Shown here piece after piece: positions 1 to 8,689 of a stretch of 64,000 nucleotides of DNA. Source of the DNA: Streptomyces sp. G-G2 (GTDB lineage Bacteria; Actinomycetota; Actinomycetes; Streptomycetales; Streptomycetaceae); assembly GCF_030063135.1 (NCBI RefSeq), contig NZ_JASISO010000005.1:1-64000 (forward strand), read 5' to 3'. The notes beneath the pieces were generated by a model. That model did not search any database. It was not told where the DNA came from and worked only from the letters and a program-made list of their open reading frames with translations. The position numbers and the translations under genes were made by a program. How positions within the stretch are numbered: position 1 is the stretch's first letter; every line of letters begins with the position of its first letter.

Positions 1-1523
1 GACAAGCGCCGCGCGGCCCGCCGTACGTCGTCGGCAGCTCCCGCGCACCGGTCGGCGTGTCCCAGGAGGACCATGCGGAACCGTTCGGCCGCCGCGCTCG
101 CGTTCCATCCGGCGTCGGCGGCGCAGCGGGCGAGGCTCTCCGCGTGACGGTCCAGCCGGTCCGCGTCCGCCTGCGCCGGCGCCCCGTACGAGCCGGGAGC
201 GCACCCGTACGCGGAGGCCGGCGCGGAATCCGACGAGCCGTCGCCGGGGCCGTCGAACGGAACGAGGGCCACGACGACGCTCCCGGGATCGAGGCTCTCC
301 GGCAGGCGGTCCGCCGTGAAGCGCGGCGAGCGGAGCACGGGGCGTCCCTCGGCGGTGACCCCGCGGACGACCTCCCGGCCGACGAGCGCGGCGAACCGTG
401 CACCGGCACAACCGGAGGGATGCGGGCACAGGGCCGACGCCGGGTCCGCGCGCTCCCCCTCGCCCCGGCGCACCAGCATGCGCAGGTCCAGGATCTCGGT
501 TCCGGCTTCGATGGTCAGGCCGTCCGCGGCCAGCGGCGCGCGCACGGGGTGCACCGTGGCGGCGAGCGGCGGGTAGCGGTCCAAGGCCTGCTCCACGGCC
601 CACTGCGCGCCCCACTCCAGGCCCTGCTCCACGCCCTGCTCCGATCCCTGCTCCACGGCCCACGCCGCGGCCTCGTCGACCGTCGAGGGGTTCCGCTCGG
701 CAGACCCGTCGCCCGTGCCCGCGCCGAGCAGTGCGAGCGCCTGGAGCGCCGACGTGCCGGTGGCCGTCGACACGAGCGCCAGCGCGTGCGCGACGGCCAG
801 ATGGGCCTCCGGGCCGCCATCGCCCCGGGCCAACAGCCGGCCGGCCAGGGAGTCGGGCACCGGATCGGCCAGGTACGGCTCCAGCCGACGTCGTACGGCG
901 GCTGCCCGCGCCTCGTACGCACGGCTGCCCGCGGCGTCCGTGGCCGCCGCGACCACCGTGCTCAGCAGGGTGTCCTCCGTGGCGGCGGGCCCCACCACGA
1001 CGCGTCGGCTCAGCCGCAGCATGCCCTCGTGCCAGTCGGCCCGGTCCAGGACGCGGTCCTCGCGCCGGGCCGCCAGTACCGGGGTCAGGTGCTCGGCCAC
1101 CCGCACGCTCAGCCCGTCACGTTCCTCCTCCGTCAGGACGTCCCAGGTGCCGGGCGGAGACACGTGTGGTGAGAGCCCGTACCGGCGCCCGTCGGAGGCG
1201 AGACCGGAGGCGGGCCCCAGGACACCCGCTCGATCGGCGCTGCCCAGCAGGCTCGCGGCGTCCGCCCCGGTCAGGGGCACAAGGAACGTGCCGAAGGGCG
1301 TGCGCAGCCGCACGGGGCGCCCGGACCGGCTGCCCCGCAGGTGCGTCATCAGCCGGCGGGTCAGCGCCTCGCGGGTCAGTGCGTCCAGACCGAGCGCACG
1401 CGCGGGCAGATCCGCCCACGGCAGTCGCCGGGCGATCAGCGCGGCGCTGAACAGGACGTTCTCCACGGGCCACGCCGTCTCGGGGCGCGGCGTCGTCGTG
1501 GCCGGGCCGTCGGTACGGGTCAT
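1..1523 (-). CDS. Cytochrome P450-like protein, C-terminus beyond window
   Basis: From an ATG with a good ribosome binding site (AGGGAGA, about 8 nt upstream) the frame stays open for at least 507 codons and runs off the left edge. The protein has a degenerate P450 look: RYPPLAATVHPVRAPL followed by GLTIEAGTEIL around residues 315-345 resembles the K-helix/meander region, and HPSGCAGARFAAL resembles the haem-ligand loop with Cys near residue 372. A strict ExxR is not visible, and more than 130 residues follow the Cys, more than an ordinary P450 carries. It starts 19 nt after the lipase-like gene on the same strand and is probably co-transcribed. P450 membership is inferred from motifs only; the substrate is unknown. 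Confidence 0.55.
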   Translation of the reverse strand, partial: MTRTDGPATTTPRPETAWPVENVLFSAALIARRLPWADLPARALGLDALTREALTRRLMTHLRGSRSGRPVRLRTPFGTFLVPLTGADAASLLGSADRAGVLGPASGLASDGRRYGLSPHVSPPGTWDVLTEEERDGLSVRVAEHLTPVLAARREDRVLDRADWHEGMLRLSRRVVVGPAATEDTLLSTVVAAATDAAGSRAYEARAAAVRRRLEPYLADPVPDSLAGRLLARGDGGPEAHLAVAHALALVSTATGTSALQALALLGAGTGDGSAERNPSTVDEAAAWAVEQGSEQGVEQGLEWGAQWAVEQALDRYPPLAATVHPVRAPLAADGLTIEAGTEILDLRMLVRRGEGERADPASALCPHPSGCAGARFAALVGREVVRGVTAEGRPVLRSPRFTADRLPESLDPGSVVVALVPFDGPGDGSSDSAPASAYGCAPGSYGAPAQADADRLDRHAESLARCAADAGWNASAAAERFRMVLLGHADRCAGAADDVRRAARRL

Positions 1524-1542
1524 CGGTCGGTCTCCCTCGTGG

Positions 1543-3009
1543 TCACTTGTCGCGGAGCATGTACGTCTGGTTCCCGGCGACTTCGCCGTCGTACGCCCTG
1601 ATCAGTTCGTTCACCCGGTCCCGGAGGTGCGTCATCTCCCCGCGCAGGGTGTCGGAGTACGCCTGCGGTGCGTGGGACAGCGGATAGTCGTACGACTCGT
1701 CCAGCCAGGTCAGTTCGACCCAGCTGTCGGGGATGTCATTGGGTGAGGCGGGCCCGCGGCCGTCGAGCATCGGGATCACGTCGTGGTTGTTGACCAGGCT
1801 GATCACCTGGGTGGTGTGGTCGACCGGGCGCTTGTTGTCGATGGGGGAGCCGAGGGTGACCACGTGCGTGACGCGGTACGTGGACGCCAGGTCGACGTCC
1901 ATCGCCAGGTTCATCGCCGTCAGCCCGCCCAGACTGTGTCCGACGAACATCAGCTCCGTTCCGGCCGGGACGCCCGCGCGCAGCAGCAACTGCTTCGCGG
2001 CGCGGGTGTAGGTCGTGTCGACGCGCACACACCCGTCGAAGGCGCCGATGAGGTCCTGCGGTGTGCTGTTGCTCGGCAGGCCGAAGCTCGTACCCGGCAA
2101 CAGCAGTACGTACCTGACGCGGCCGTCGGCGCACTCGACCCGCCGGAGCAGCACCAACCCGTGGTTCCCCAGGGCGCCGATGTCGTTGATGTAGCTGACG
2201 ACGTCGTTGCGGGACCCCGCGAGGATCTTCGTCAGGATGGAGTCCGGCTCGATCCGCTCCGCCCGCCCGGGGCCGGGATTGAGGTACTGGATCAGCGAAC
2301 TCGGCAGCCCGAAGAAGGGGTCCGTGGTCGGCACCCCTCCGGCGAGCGTCACCCACGAGAAGCTGTCGTTGGCCGGATTCTCGTCGAGCAGCCCCAGCAA
2401 TGCCAACAGCTCCATGATCACGGGGCTCACGGTCGTCAGGGCGCGGGTGAAGCCCAGCCGCTCGACCAACGCGCGCAGCGCCCGCAGCGCCTCCCACCGG
2501 TTCCCCGCCACCATGGCGTCGGTGAGCCGTTTGGCGAGCGGCGAGTCGAGGTTCGGGTGCTCGACCGCCGCCGCCTCGATCCGCAGCGCGAACGCGTCCA
2601 CGGCCATGGCCACCGCGGCCGGACGGCGGTACGTCACGCTCCCCGCCACCCGCGCCAGCTCCCCGACGAACCCGCCGTTCGAACCGAACGCGAGCCCCGC
2701 GGGGTTGGTCAGCGCCTTCGCGCAGGACGCCGCCGTGGCCAGTGCCCAGCCGGGACGGCGTACGGCCGCCAGCCCGACGCGCCAGCTGCTCAACGCGCCG
2801 GTCAGCTGCGCACCGGCGCGCCGCGCGGTGAGGGCGGCGTCCGCCAGCAGCACGGACGCGGCGAGCAGGAGTTCGGTGTCGATCTGCCCCGACGCAGGCC
2901 CCGCCACCGCGGGGTGGGCTCCGGGGGTGTGCACGTGCGGCTTCGTCTGTTCCGGAATGGGCTGCGCTGCTTCGTCGACCACCTGAGGCGCCACGGTCCT
3001 CCCTCTCAT
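1543..3009 (-). CDS. Class 3 lipase-like alpha/beta hydrolase
   Basis: About 488 residues. The nucleophile elbow GHSLGG near residue 355 follows a hydrophobic strand (LMFV) and is the alpha/beta-hydrolase signature; NNHDVIPML downstream fits the acid-bearing loop and SHAPQAY near the C-terminus could supply the His. The N-terminal half is helical and Ala-rich with no recognisable signal peptide, so a cytoplasmic enzyme is likely. The start is ambiguous: GTG/ATG at 3012/3009, or a GTG at 2994 that has GGGAGG only 3 nt upstream. It is the first gene of a probable two-gene unit with the P450-like gene, which suggests joint metabolism of a lipid or ester. The substrate cannot be told from sequence. 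Confidence 0.75.
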   Translation of the reverse strand: MRGRTVAPQVVDEAAQPIPEQTKPHVHTPGAHPAVAGPASGQIDTELLLAASVLLADAALTARRAGAQLTGALSSWRVGLAAVRRPGWALATAASCAKALTNPAGLAFGSNGGFVGELARVAGSVTYRRPAAVAMAVDAFALRIEAAAVEHPNLDSPLAKRLTDAMVAGNRWEALRALRALVERLGFTRALTTVSPVIMELLALLGLLDENPANDSFSWVTLAGGVPTTDPFFGLPSSLIQYLNPGPGRAERIEPDSILTKILAGSRNDVVSYINDIGALGNHGLVLLRRVECADGRVRYVLLLPGTSFGLPSNSTPQDLIGAFDGCVRVDTTYTRAAKQLLLRAGVPAGTELMFVGHSLGGLTAMNLAMDVDLASTYRVTHVVTLGSPIDNKRPVDHTTQVISLVNNHDVIPMLDGRGPASPNDIPDSWVELTWLDESYDYPLSHAPQAYSDTLRGEMTHLRDRVNELIRAYDGEVAGNQTYMLRDK

Positions 3010-3292
3010 CACGGTGCGGCCGCTTCACCGCGTTCCACCTGTTTTCGCCAGGCATGGTGGCACCGAAAGTGATCTACGCCGCGCAGGCGTGAGGCCGGGG
3101 GAGGACCGATCCGGCCTCCGCCGCCCCGGGCACGCGTGCCGCGCGAGCGGGGCGGAGCCTGATGGCAGGGGGTGGCGGCCGGACGCGGTCACGCGGAGCG
3201 AGCCCCACGGGATTCGCCGCCCCGGGGGATGAGCACACGATCACCGCGTTGACCCGTACCGACCTGGACCCTCTCGCTGCGCCGGTGGCCCG

Positions 3293-3307
3293 CTAGTGCC
3301 GCACTAG
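3293..3307. promoter_or_regulatory. 15-bp palindrome upstream of the P1 peptidase gene
   Basis: CTAGTGCCGCACTAG is a perfect inverted repeat (7-bp arms around one base), 28 bp before the peptidase start. It may be an operator. Its arms also match the terminal bases of the MITE-like element at 30105 and 30886, so it could be a footprint of two element tips. The 3010-3335 interval otherwise shows no gene. Confidence 0.4.
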
Positions 3308-3335
3308 GGCCGCGGGGGCGGTGAGAATCGACGCC

Positions 3336-4430
3336 ATGGAACTCATGGACGCGATAACGGCGGTTGCGGGAGTACGGGTGGGCCATGCCCGCGTCGCGGG
3401 TGCGGGCGCGCTGACCGGCACGACCGTCGTACTGGCCCCGGTGGGCGGGGCCGTGGCCGCCGTCGATGTACGCGGCGGCGGACCCGGTACCCACGAGACC
3501 GACGCGCTCGACCCGCGCAACCTCGTCCAGCGCGTCGACGCGATCGTGCTGACCGGCGGCAGTGCCTACGGTCCGGCCGCCGTGCACGGGGTGATGGGCT
3601 GGCTGGAGGAGCAGGGCCGCGGCGTGCGGGTCGGGCCCCTGTCGCACCAGGTCGTGCCGGTCGTACCGGCTGCCGCCCTGCTGGACCTCGGTCGCGGCGG
3701 GAACTTCCGGGCCAGGCCCGACGCGGCCCTCGGCCGCGCGGCCGTGGAAGCCGCGGCGGCCACCGCACCGCGAGCCGCGGTACCCCAGGGGTGCGTGGGT
3801 GCGGGCACGGGCGCAGTGGCGGGCGGCTTGCGCGGGGGTACCGGATCGGCCGCCGTCCGACTGGAATCGGGTATCACCGTCGGAGCGTTGGCCGTGGTCA
3901 ATGCCGCTGGATCCGTTCTCGACCCCGACACCGGTGTGCTGTACGGGGAGTTCTACGGAGCGCGTACCGACCATCCGCGACCGTCGGTCCACGAGGCCGC
4001 GCAGCGCCGCCTCGCATGGGCGCGGGACGAGACCCGGCGCCGCCGCGACGATCCCGACGGCGCCCACGCTCTGCTGAACACGACGCTGGCCGTCGTGGCC
4101 ACGGACGCCCGGCTCACCAAGGCCCAGGCCCAGAAGATGGCGGGTGTCGCGCACGACGGCCTCGCACGTGCGATACGGCCGGTGCACCTGATGAACGACG
4201 GCGACACCGTGTTCGCCCTGTCCACGGAGGCGTTCGAGGTGCCCGACACCGCCACGATGAACGCGGTCCTGGGGGGCGCGGCCGATGCCGTGATGCGGGC
4301 CATCGTGAAAGCGGTGCGCGCGGCCCAGGGCTTCGACGGCCCGGGCGGCGTCTTCCCCGCGTACGCCGACCTGTACGGTCCTGCCACGGGCCGGCCCGGC
4401 CAGTCCTGCCAACCCGGCCCGCGGCACTAG
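3336..4430 (+). CDS. P1 family (DmpA/S58-like) aminopeptidase
   Basis: 364 residues from the ATG; an in-frame GTG 15 nt earlier is an alternative start. The family pattern is clear: AGVRVGHARV at the N-terminus, GTTVVLAP, DVRGGGPGTHETDALDP, the LTGGSAYG loop, and VGAGTGAVAGGLRGG with AVVNAAGSVLDPDTG further on. Members are Ntn-type, self-processing aminopeptidases (L-aminopeptidase D-Ala-esterase/amidase, 6-aminohexanoate oligomer hydrolase type) cut before an internal nucleophile. No signal peptide is seen, so it is cytoplasmic. It stands alone, convergent with the MFS gene downstream. Family assignment is solid; the peptide substrate is not predictable. Confidence 0.85.
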   Translation: MELMDAITAVAGVRVGHARVAGAGALTGTTVVLAPVGGAVAAVDVRGGGPGTHETDALDPRNLVQRVDAIVLTGGSAYGPAAVHGVMGWLEEQGRGVRVGPLSHQVVPVVPAAALLDLGRGGNFRARPDAALGRAAVEAAAATAPRAAVPQGCVGAGTGAVAGGLRGGTGSAAVRLESGITVGALAVVNAAGSVLDPDTGVLYGEFYGARTDHPRPSVHEAAQRRLAWARDETRRRRDDPDGAHALLNTTLAVVATDARLTKAQAQKMAGVAHDGLARAIRPVHLMNDGDTVFALSTEAFEVPDTATMNAVLGGAADAVMRAIVKAVRAAQGFDGPGGVFPAYADLYGPATGRPGQSCQPGPRH

Positions 4431-4536
4431 CCCGACGGGACACGACGTCGGCCACCTCGTGGCGCAAGGACCCCACGCCTCGCCTCCCCGGGTCGCCCGC
4501 TCCGCCTCGCGCCGTACGGGACGCGGGGTGGGGCCG

Positions 4537-6006
4537 CTACCTGCTCACCGAAGTGTGCGCGGAATCGGTCTCGTTCGCGGTCCCCGCCGGGTTCCGCGGC
4601 GCGAGTCGTTCCGGCCGGGGCGCGGGGATGAGGGCGGCGATCGCCGCGGACACCAGGGCGAAGCCGCCGCCCAGCAGCAGGCCGGTCCGGAAGCCGTTCT
4701 CGGAGGTGAAGGTGACACCGCCGACCGAGGTGGTCATCTGGGCCAGGACGACACCGATGACGGCGGCGCCCACCGAGGTTCCGAGGGAGCGCATGAGCGC
4801 GTTGAAGCCGTTGGCGGCGCCGGTCTCGGCCAGGGGCACCGCGCCCATGATCAGGGCGGGCATGGCTCCGTAGGCGAGGGCGATACCACTGTTCATGACC
4901 ACGATGGCGAGCATCAGTCCGGGGGCCGTCGCGGACAGCAGCAGCGCGGCGCCGTAGCCCGTGGCGAGGACGACCGCTCCGCAGACGAGGGTGACCTTCG
5001 GGCCGCGGGCGTTGGTGAGCCTGCCCCCGAGGGGGGAGACCGCCATCATCGCCAGGCCGCCGGGGAGCATCCACAACCCGGCCGCCAGCATGGACTGGCC
5101 CAGGCCGTAGCCGGTGGCCGCGGGGAACTGGAGGAGCTGCGGTACGACCAGCATGCTGGCGTACATGCCGAAACCGATGAAGACCGACGTGAGGTTGGTC
5201 AGCAGGACGCGGGGGCGGACCGTGGTGCGCAGGTCCACCAGCGGGTCGGTGGTCCGCCATTCGAACCAGCCCCACGCGGCCAGGACCACCACGGCGGCAA
5301 CGGCCAGGCCGAGCGTGGTGGGCGAACCCCAGCCCCAGTCGGCGCCCTTGGACACGGTGAGCAGCAGGCACACCAGCCCCATCGCGAGGCCCAGCGCGCC
5401 GATCGTGTCGAAGCGCTGCCCCTTGGCGGCGATCGGGACATCCGGTACGAAGGCCAGGATCAGGACGGCGACGGCGGTGGCGAGCGCCGCGGACCCCCAG
5501 AACAGGAAGCGCCAGTCGGCGTACTGCGCCACGGCCGCGGAGACGGGAAGGCCGATCCCGCCGCCGATGCCCATCGAGGCGCTCACCAGGGCGATGGAGG
5601 AACTGAGCTTCTCGGCGGGCAGGATGTCACGCAGCAGAGCGATGCCCAGGGGGATCATGCCCATGCCGATGCCCTGCAGGCCGCGTCCGGTGATCATCAG
5701 GACGGCGCTGCTCGACAGCGCGCACACCACCGATCCGGCGATCAGCGGTATGCAACACACCAGGAGCATGCGCCGTTTGCCGATCATGTCGCCCAGGCGG
5801 CCGCTGATGGGGACGCACACCCCCGCTACCAGAAGGGTGGCGGTGACGACCCAGGCGGCGTTGGAGTGGGACGTGTGGAGGATCGTCGGCAGGTCGGCCA
5901 GCAGCGGAGTGACCAGGGTCTGCATGACGGCCGCGGTGACTCCCGCGAGCGCGAGTGTCGCGATCACTCTTCCGGTGCGGGGGACGGCCATGAGCGGCTG
6001 TGACAT
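4537..6006 (-). CDS. MFS drug exporter, DHA2/EmrB-QacA type
   Basis: 489 residues, hydrophobic throughout, with about 14 membrane segments as in the DHA2 branch of proton-coupled drug exporters. MFS motif A is visible as SGRLGDMIGKRRMLL after the second segment. The start was placed at the ATG encoding MSQPLMAVPRTG because it has a GAGGA box 6 nt upstream; longer frames run into the promoter. It is transcribed away from a TetR gene, with repeated operator-like boxes between them, the usual arrangement for a pump repressed by its TetR neighbour and induced by the exported compound. The substrate is unknown. Confidence 0.85.
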   Translation of the reverse strand: MSQPLMAVPRTGRVIATLALAGVTAAVMQTLVTPLLADLPTILHTSHSNAAWVVTATLLVAGVCVPISGRLGDMIGKRRMLLVCCIPLIAGSVVCALSSSAVLMITGRGLQGIGMGMIPLGIALLRDILPAEKLSSSIALVSASMGIGGGIGLPVSAAVAQYADWRFLFWGSAALATAVAVLILAFVPDVPIAAKGQRFDTIGALGLAMGLVCLLLTVSKGADWGWGSPTTLGLAVAAVVVLAAWGWFEWRTTDPLVDLRTTVRPRVLLTNLTSVFIGFGMYASMLVVPQLLQFPAATGYGLGQSMLAAGLWMLPGGLAMMAVSPLGGRLTNARGPKVTLVCGAVVLATGYGAALLLSATAPGLMLAIVVMNSGIALAYGAMPALIMGAVPLAETGAANGFNALMRSLGTSVGAAVIGVVLAQMTTSVGGVTFTSENGFRTGLLLGGGFALVSAAIAALIPAPRPERLAPRNPAGTANETDSAHTSVSR

Positions 6007-6125
6007 CGAGAGTCCTCGGGACGTAGGTCGGGTGCCCGGCCGGCCGGACGGTTCGGGACGTACGAGGTACGGACCGGGCTGCCCGGCGGCGGTGGGCGCG
6101 CGATCGGCGCACACCACAAGCAGTA

Positions 6126-6189
6126 GTCAACTATCAGTTCGAGGCGGACGGCGTGTCAACAAAATCCGAGGGTCGACTACCAGTTGGTA
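6126..6189. promoter_or_regulatory. TetR operator boxes between the MFS and TetR genes
   Basis: Two 14-bp direct repeats, GTCAACTATCAGTT (6126-6139) and GTCGACTACCAGTT (6172-6185), differ at two positions. The second continues into a perfect inverted repeat TACCA-GT-TGGTA (6178-6189). A TANNNT box (TATTCT, 6188-6193) overlaps its end and lies 7 nt before the GTG of the regulator. Binding here would repress both divergent genes. Confidence 0.6.
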
Positions 6190-6200
6190 TTCTCGGTGGT

Positions 6201-6818
6201 GTGCCGAACGACAACGTCAAACCCCTGCGCGCTGACGCCGTGCGCAACGTCGAGAAGATCGTCAGCGCCGCACGCGACGTCTACGCCGAGCGGGGACCCG
6301 ACGCGCCGCTCGACGAGATCGCCCAGCGGGCCGGCGTGGGGATCGCGACGCTCTTTCGCCGCTTCCCGGACAAGGCGACCCTCCTGCGGGCGGTCCTCGA
6401 CCAGCAGTTCACCGAGGACGTCCTTCCCGTCATCGACCGCGCGCTCGCCGACGAGGACCCCCGTCGCGGCCTGACCGTCGTGATCGAAACCGCCCTGGAC
6501 TCGGCGGCCGACGAGCACCACGTACTCACCGCGGCACGGAACGCGGGCGTCTTCTCCGCGGAGACCAGCGCCCGCTTCTTCGGCGCGCTCGACCCGCTGG
6601 TCGCGCGGGGCCAGGAGGCCGGGGTGATCCGGGGTGACCTCGTGCCCGACGACCTGAAGCGGATCATGAGCATGCTCGTCAGCGTGCTGTGGACCATGGA
6701 CCCGGCCGAGGGTGGCTGGCGCCGCTACGTGACCCTGGTCCTGGACTGCCTCGCCCCCGCGACGGCCACCCCTCTGCCGAACCCGGCGCCCCCGCTGCTG
6801 CGCAGGCAGCAGAGCTGA
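6201..6818 (+). CDS. TetR/AcrR family repressor of the adjacent MFS pump
   Basis: 205 residues from the GTG (VPNDNVKPLRADAVRN). The N-terminal helix-turn-helix is typical: LDEIAQRAGVGIATLFRRF followed by PDKATLLRAVLD. The C-terminal two thirds is the helical ligand-binding and dimer domain. The start follows a TATTCT -10-like box by 7 nt with no ribosome binding site, so the mRNA may be leaderless; the longer in-frame extension would cover the operator. It is divergent from the MFS exporter and most likely controls both genes through the boxes at 6126-6189. The inducer is unknown. Confidence 0.85.
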   Translation: MPNDNVKPLRADAVRNVEKIVSAARDVYAERGPDAPLDEIAQRAGVGIATLFRRFPDKATLLRAVLDQQFTEDVLPVIDRALADEDPRRGLTVVIETALDSAADEHHVLTAARNAGVFSAETSARFFGALDPLVARGQEAGVIRGDLVPDDLKRIMSMLVSVLWTMDPAEGGWRRYVTLVLDCLAPATATPLPNPAPPLLRRQQS

Positions 6819-6983
6819 CGCGTGGGTGCACGGCGGGCGGTGGGACGCCGGGGCGGGGCCGTCGGCGGCCGCCGGGGCCGTCGGGGACCGGGGGCCGGAC
6901 CGCGCCCGTCGGGAAGCGGCGCCCGCTCACCGGCCGGACCCTTCCCAGGTGCGGCCTCGCTTCAGCGCGGCGAGGCTGGGGCC

Positions 6984-7205
6984 ATGCAGAAGCCGCGCCT
7001 GGTCGTCCACCCGCCCGACGAGAACGGGTGGCGGAGAATTCGCTACGACGATGTCGCCATCGGTGTGGCCCACCGCCCCTCGGACATCGCGGTGCTCCTG
7101 GAGGCGGCCGGACTGGAGAATGCCGAGAGCCTGGACCTCGCCGATCCCGAACTCGTCGAGTGGCGCGGCGCCGGTCCCGAAAGCTGGGCCGAATCCCCGC
7201 CGTAG
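6984..7205 (+). CDS. Small conserved hypothetical protein
   Basis: 73 residues, acidic, starting at an ATG preceded by a GGCTGGGG purine stretch. It contains the phrases RIRYDDVAIGVAHRPSDIA and DPELVEWRGAGPESW, which I associate with small Streptomyces proteins of unknown function. No membrane segment or signal peptide. It lies alone between the TetR gene and a convergent MFS gene. Third-position GC is high, supporting coding. Function unknown. Confidence 0.65.
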   Translation: MQKPRLVVHPPDENGWRRIRYDDVAIGVAHRPSDIAVLLEAAGLENAESLDLADPELVEWRGAGPESWAESPP

Positions 7206-7308
7206 ACCGAAGCGGCGCACCTCGGCCGCGCGGCGGCAGCCAGAACCACGGGAACGCCCCGATCGCCCCCACGCACACGCCGCGGCCCTCGCGGCCGCGG
7301 CGGCCCCG

Positions 7309-8556
7309 TCAGGCGCGGCTCTCCGCCGAGTCCGCCTCGGAGCGCTCCTGTGCCGCGCCGCGGGGGAGCAGGAGGGGAGTCGCCAGCAGGAGCACGCCGG
7401 CCAGGGCGATGGCCGTCCGAGGGCCGAGCAGGGTGCCCAGTACGCCCCAGAGGGCCGTCAGCAGTGCGGTCGAGGCCTTGGTGGTCACCGCCCACGCGGA
7501 CAGGGTGCGGGTCACCCGGTCGGCCGGGGTGCGTTCGAGGCGGAAGGTGGCGGAGACGGGGTTGAAGACCCCGCAGCCGAAGATGAGCCCGAACTCGACC
7601 CCCATCGCCAGCAGCAGCCCGCCCGTCCCGGGCCCCACGAAGGCCAGGCCGACGGGCCAGACCGCGCGCGACGCCCCGGCCACGACCAGCACCCGGTGTT
7701 TTCCGTACCGGGTGGTGAGCGGTCGGGCCAGCCGCGAACCGAGCAGGCCGCCGATCGCGGGCGCGGCGAAGGCGAGGCCGTACTGCCACGGTGCGAATCC
7801 GAGCCGACCGAGCATCAGGACGGCCAGTAGCGGCTCGGCCGCCATCACCAGGCCGTTGAACAAGGCGGTGTGGAAGAACAGCGGACGCAGCGTCGCGTCG
7901 GTGAGGATGAACCGCCAGCCGTCGAGCAGGTCCCCGGCCCGCATGCGTCGCGCGGCCTTCCGCGGCTCGGGCAGCGGCTCGGGTCCGCCCATCGCACGGA
8001 TGCCCAGGGCCGAGAGCAGGTAGCTGACCGCGTCGGCCACCAGCGTCACCACCGGACCGAGGAGCCCGATCGCGGCGCCGCCCAGCGGCGGCCCGATGAT
8101 CGTGGTCGTCCAGGCCGTGGACTCGAACCGCGCGTTGGCGACGAGCAGGTCCTCGGCCGACAGCAGTGTCTTGAGGTACGCGCCGGAGGCGGCGCGGAAC
8201 GTGATGTCGGCCGCCGCGACGACGACCGAGACCAGCAGGAGCTGGAGGAAGGTGAGCGCGCCGAGCGCGAACGCGGCGGGGACCGTCAGCAGCGCCGCGC
8301 ACCGCACCAGGTCCATCGTGATCAGCACCGGCCGCTTGGGGCGGAACTCCACCCACGGGCCGAGCGGCACCGCCACGGCCGCGCCCACGGCGGTCCCCAC
8401 GGAGGAGAGCGCGGCGACTTCGGCCGGCCCGGCGTGCAGCACTTGGATGGCGATCAGGGGGAACGCGCCGAAGGCCAGCCAGGTGCCGAGCGCACTGGTC
8501 CCGTACGCGCCCCAGAGCCACCCGAACCGCCGCCCCAGCCGATGCCCGCTCCCCAT
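7309..8556 (-). CDS. MFS transporter, enterobactin/macrolide-exporter-like
   Basis: 415 residues with about 12 hydrophobic segments, from the ATG encoding MGSGHRLGRRFGWLWGAYG; a GAGGGG box lies upstream. The phrases LWGAYGTSALGTWLAFGAFPLIAIQ and FGCGVFNPVSATFRLERTP fit the MFS branch that includes EntS-like and MefA-like exporters. It is divergent from a LysR gene, with a perfect 7-bp inverted repeat between them. That layout suggests LysR-controlled efflux. The substrate is not predictable. Confidence 0.8.
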   Translation of the reverse strand: MGSGHRLGRRFGWLWGAYGTSALGTWLAFGAFPLIAIQVLHAGPAEVAALSSVGTAVGAAVAVPLGPWVEFRPKRPVLITMDLVRCAALLTVPAAFALGALTFLQLLLVSVVVAAADITFRAASGAYLKTLLSAEDLLVANARFESTAWTTTIIGPPLGGAAIGLLGPVVTLVADAVSYLLSALGIRAMGGPEPLPEPRKAARRMRAGDLLDGWRFILTDATLRPLFFHTALFNGLVMAAEPLLAVLMLGRLGFAPWQYGLAFAAPAIGGLLGSRLARPLTTRYGKHRVLVVAGASRAVWPVGLAFVGPGTGGLLLAMGVEFGLIFGCGVFNPVSATFRLERTPADRVTRTLSAWAVTTKASTALLTALWGVLGTLLGPRTAIALAGVLLLATPLLLPRGAAQERSEADSAESRA

Positions 8557-8656
8557 GCCCACCGCCCCTCGTTCCCATCCGTACAACCAACTAGCGATCG
8601 GATGTATCAAAGCGAGTCCTGCGCCCGGGGGTCAAACACCCACTGAGGCACCCATC

Positions 8657-8673
8657 CACAACTACGAGTTGTG
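8657..8673. promoter_or_regulatory. LysR operator (perfect inverted repeat)
   Basis: CACAACT-ACG-AGTTGTG is a perfect 7-bp inverted repeat 16 bp before the LysR GTG. A TACGCT box (8678-8683) lies just downstream, 6 nt before the GTG, so the repeat would sit in the LysR promoter and could serve autoregulation and control of the divergent MFS gene. Confidence 0.6.
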
Positions 8674-8689
8674 ACAGTACGCTTTCGGC

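Noticed and set aside
57..1172. Plus-strand frames over the first kilobase
   Set aside because: The minus strand has a continuous frame with good start, ribosome binding site and P450-like motifs; the plus frames are Arg/Gly-rich.
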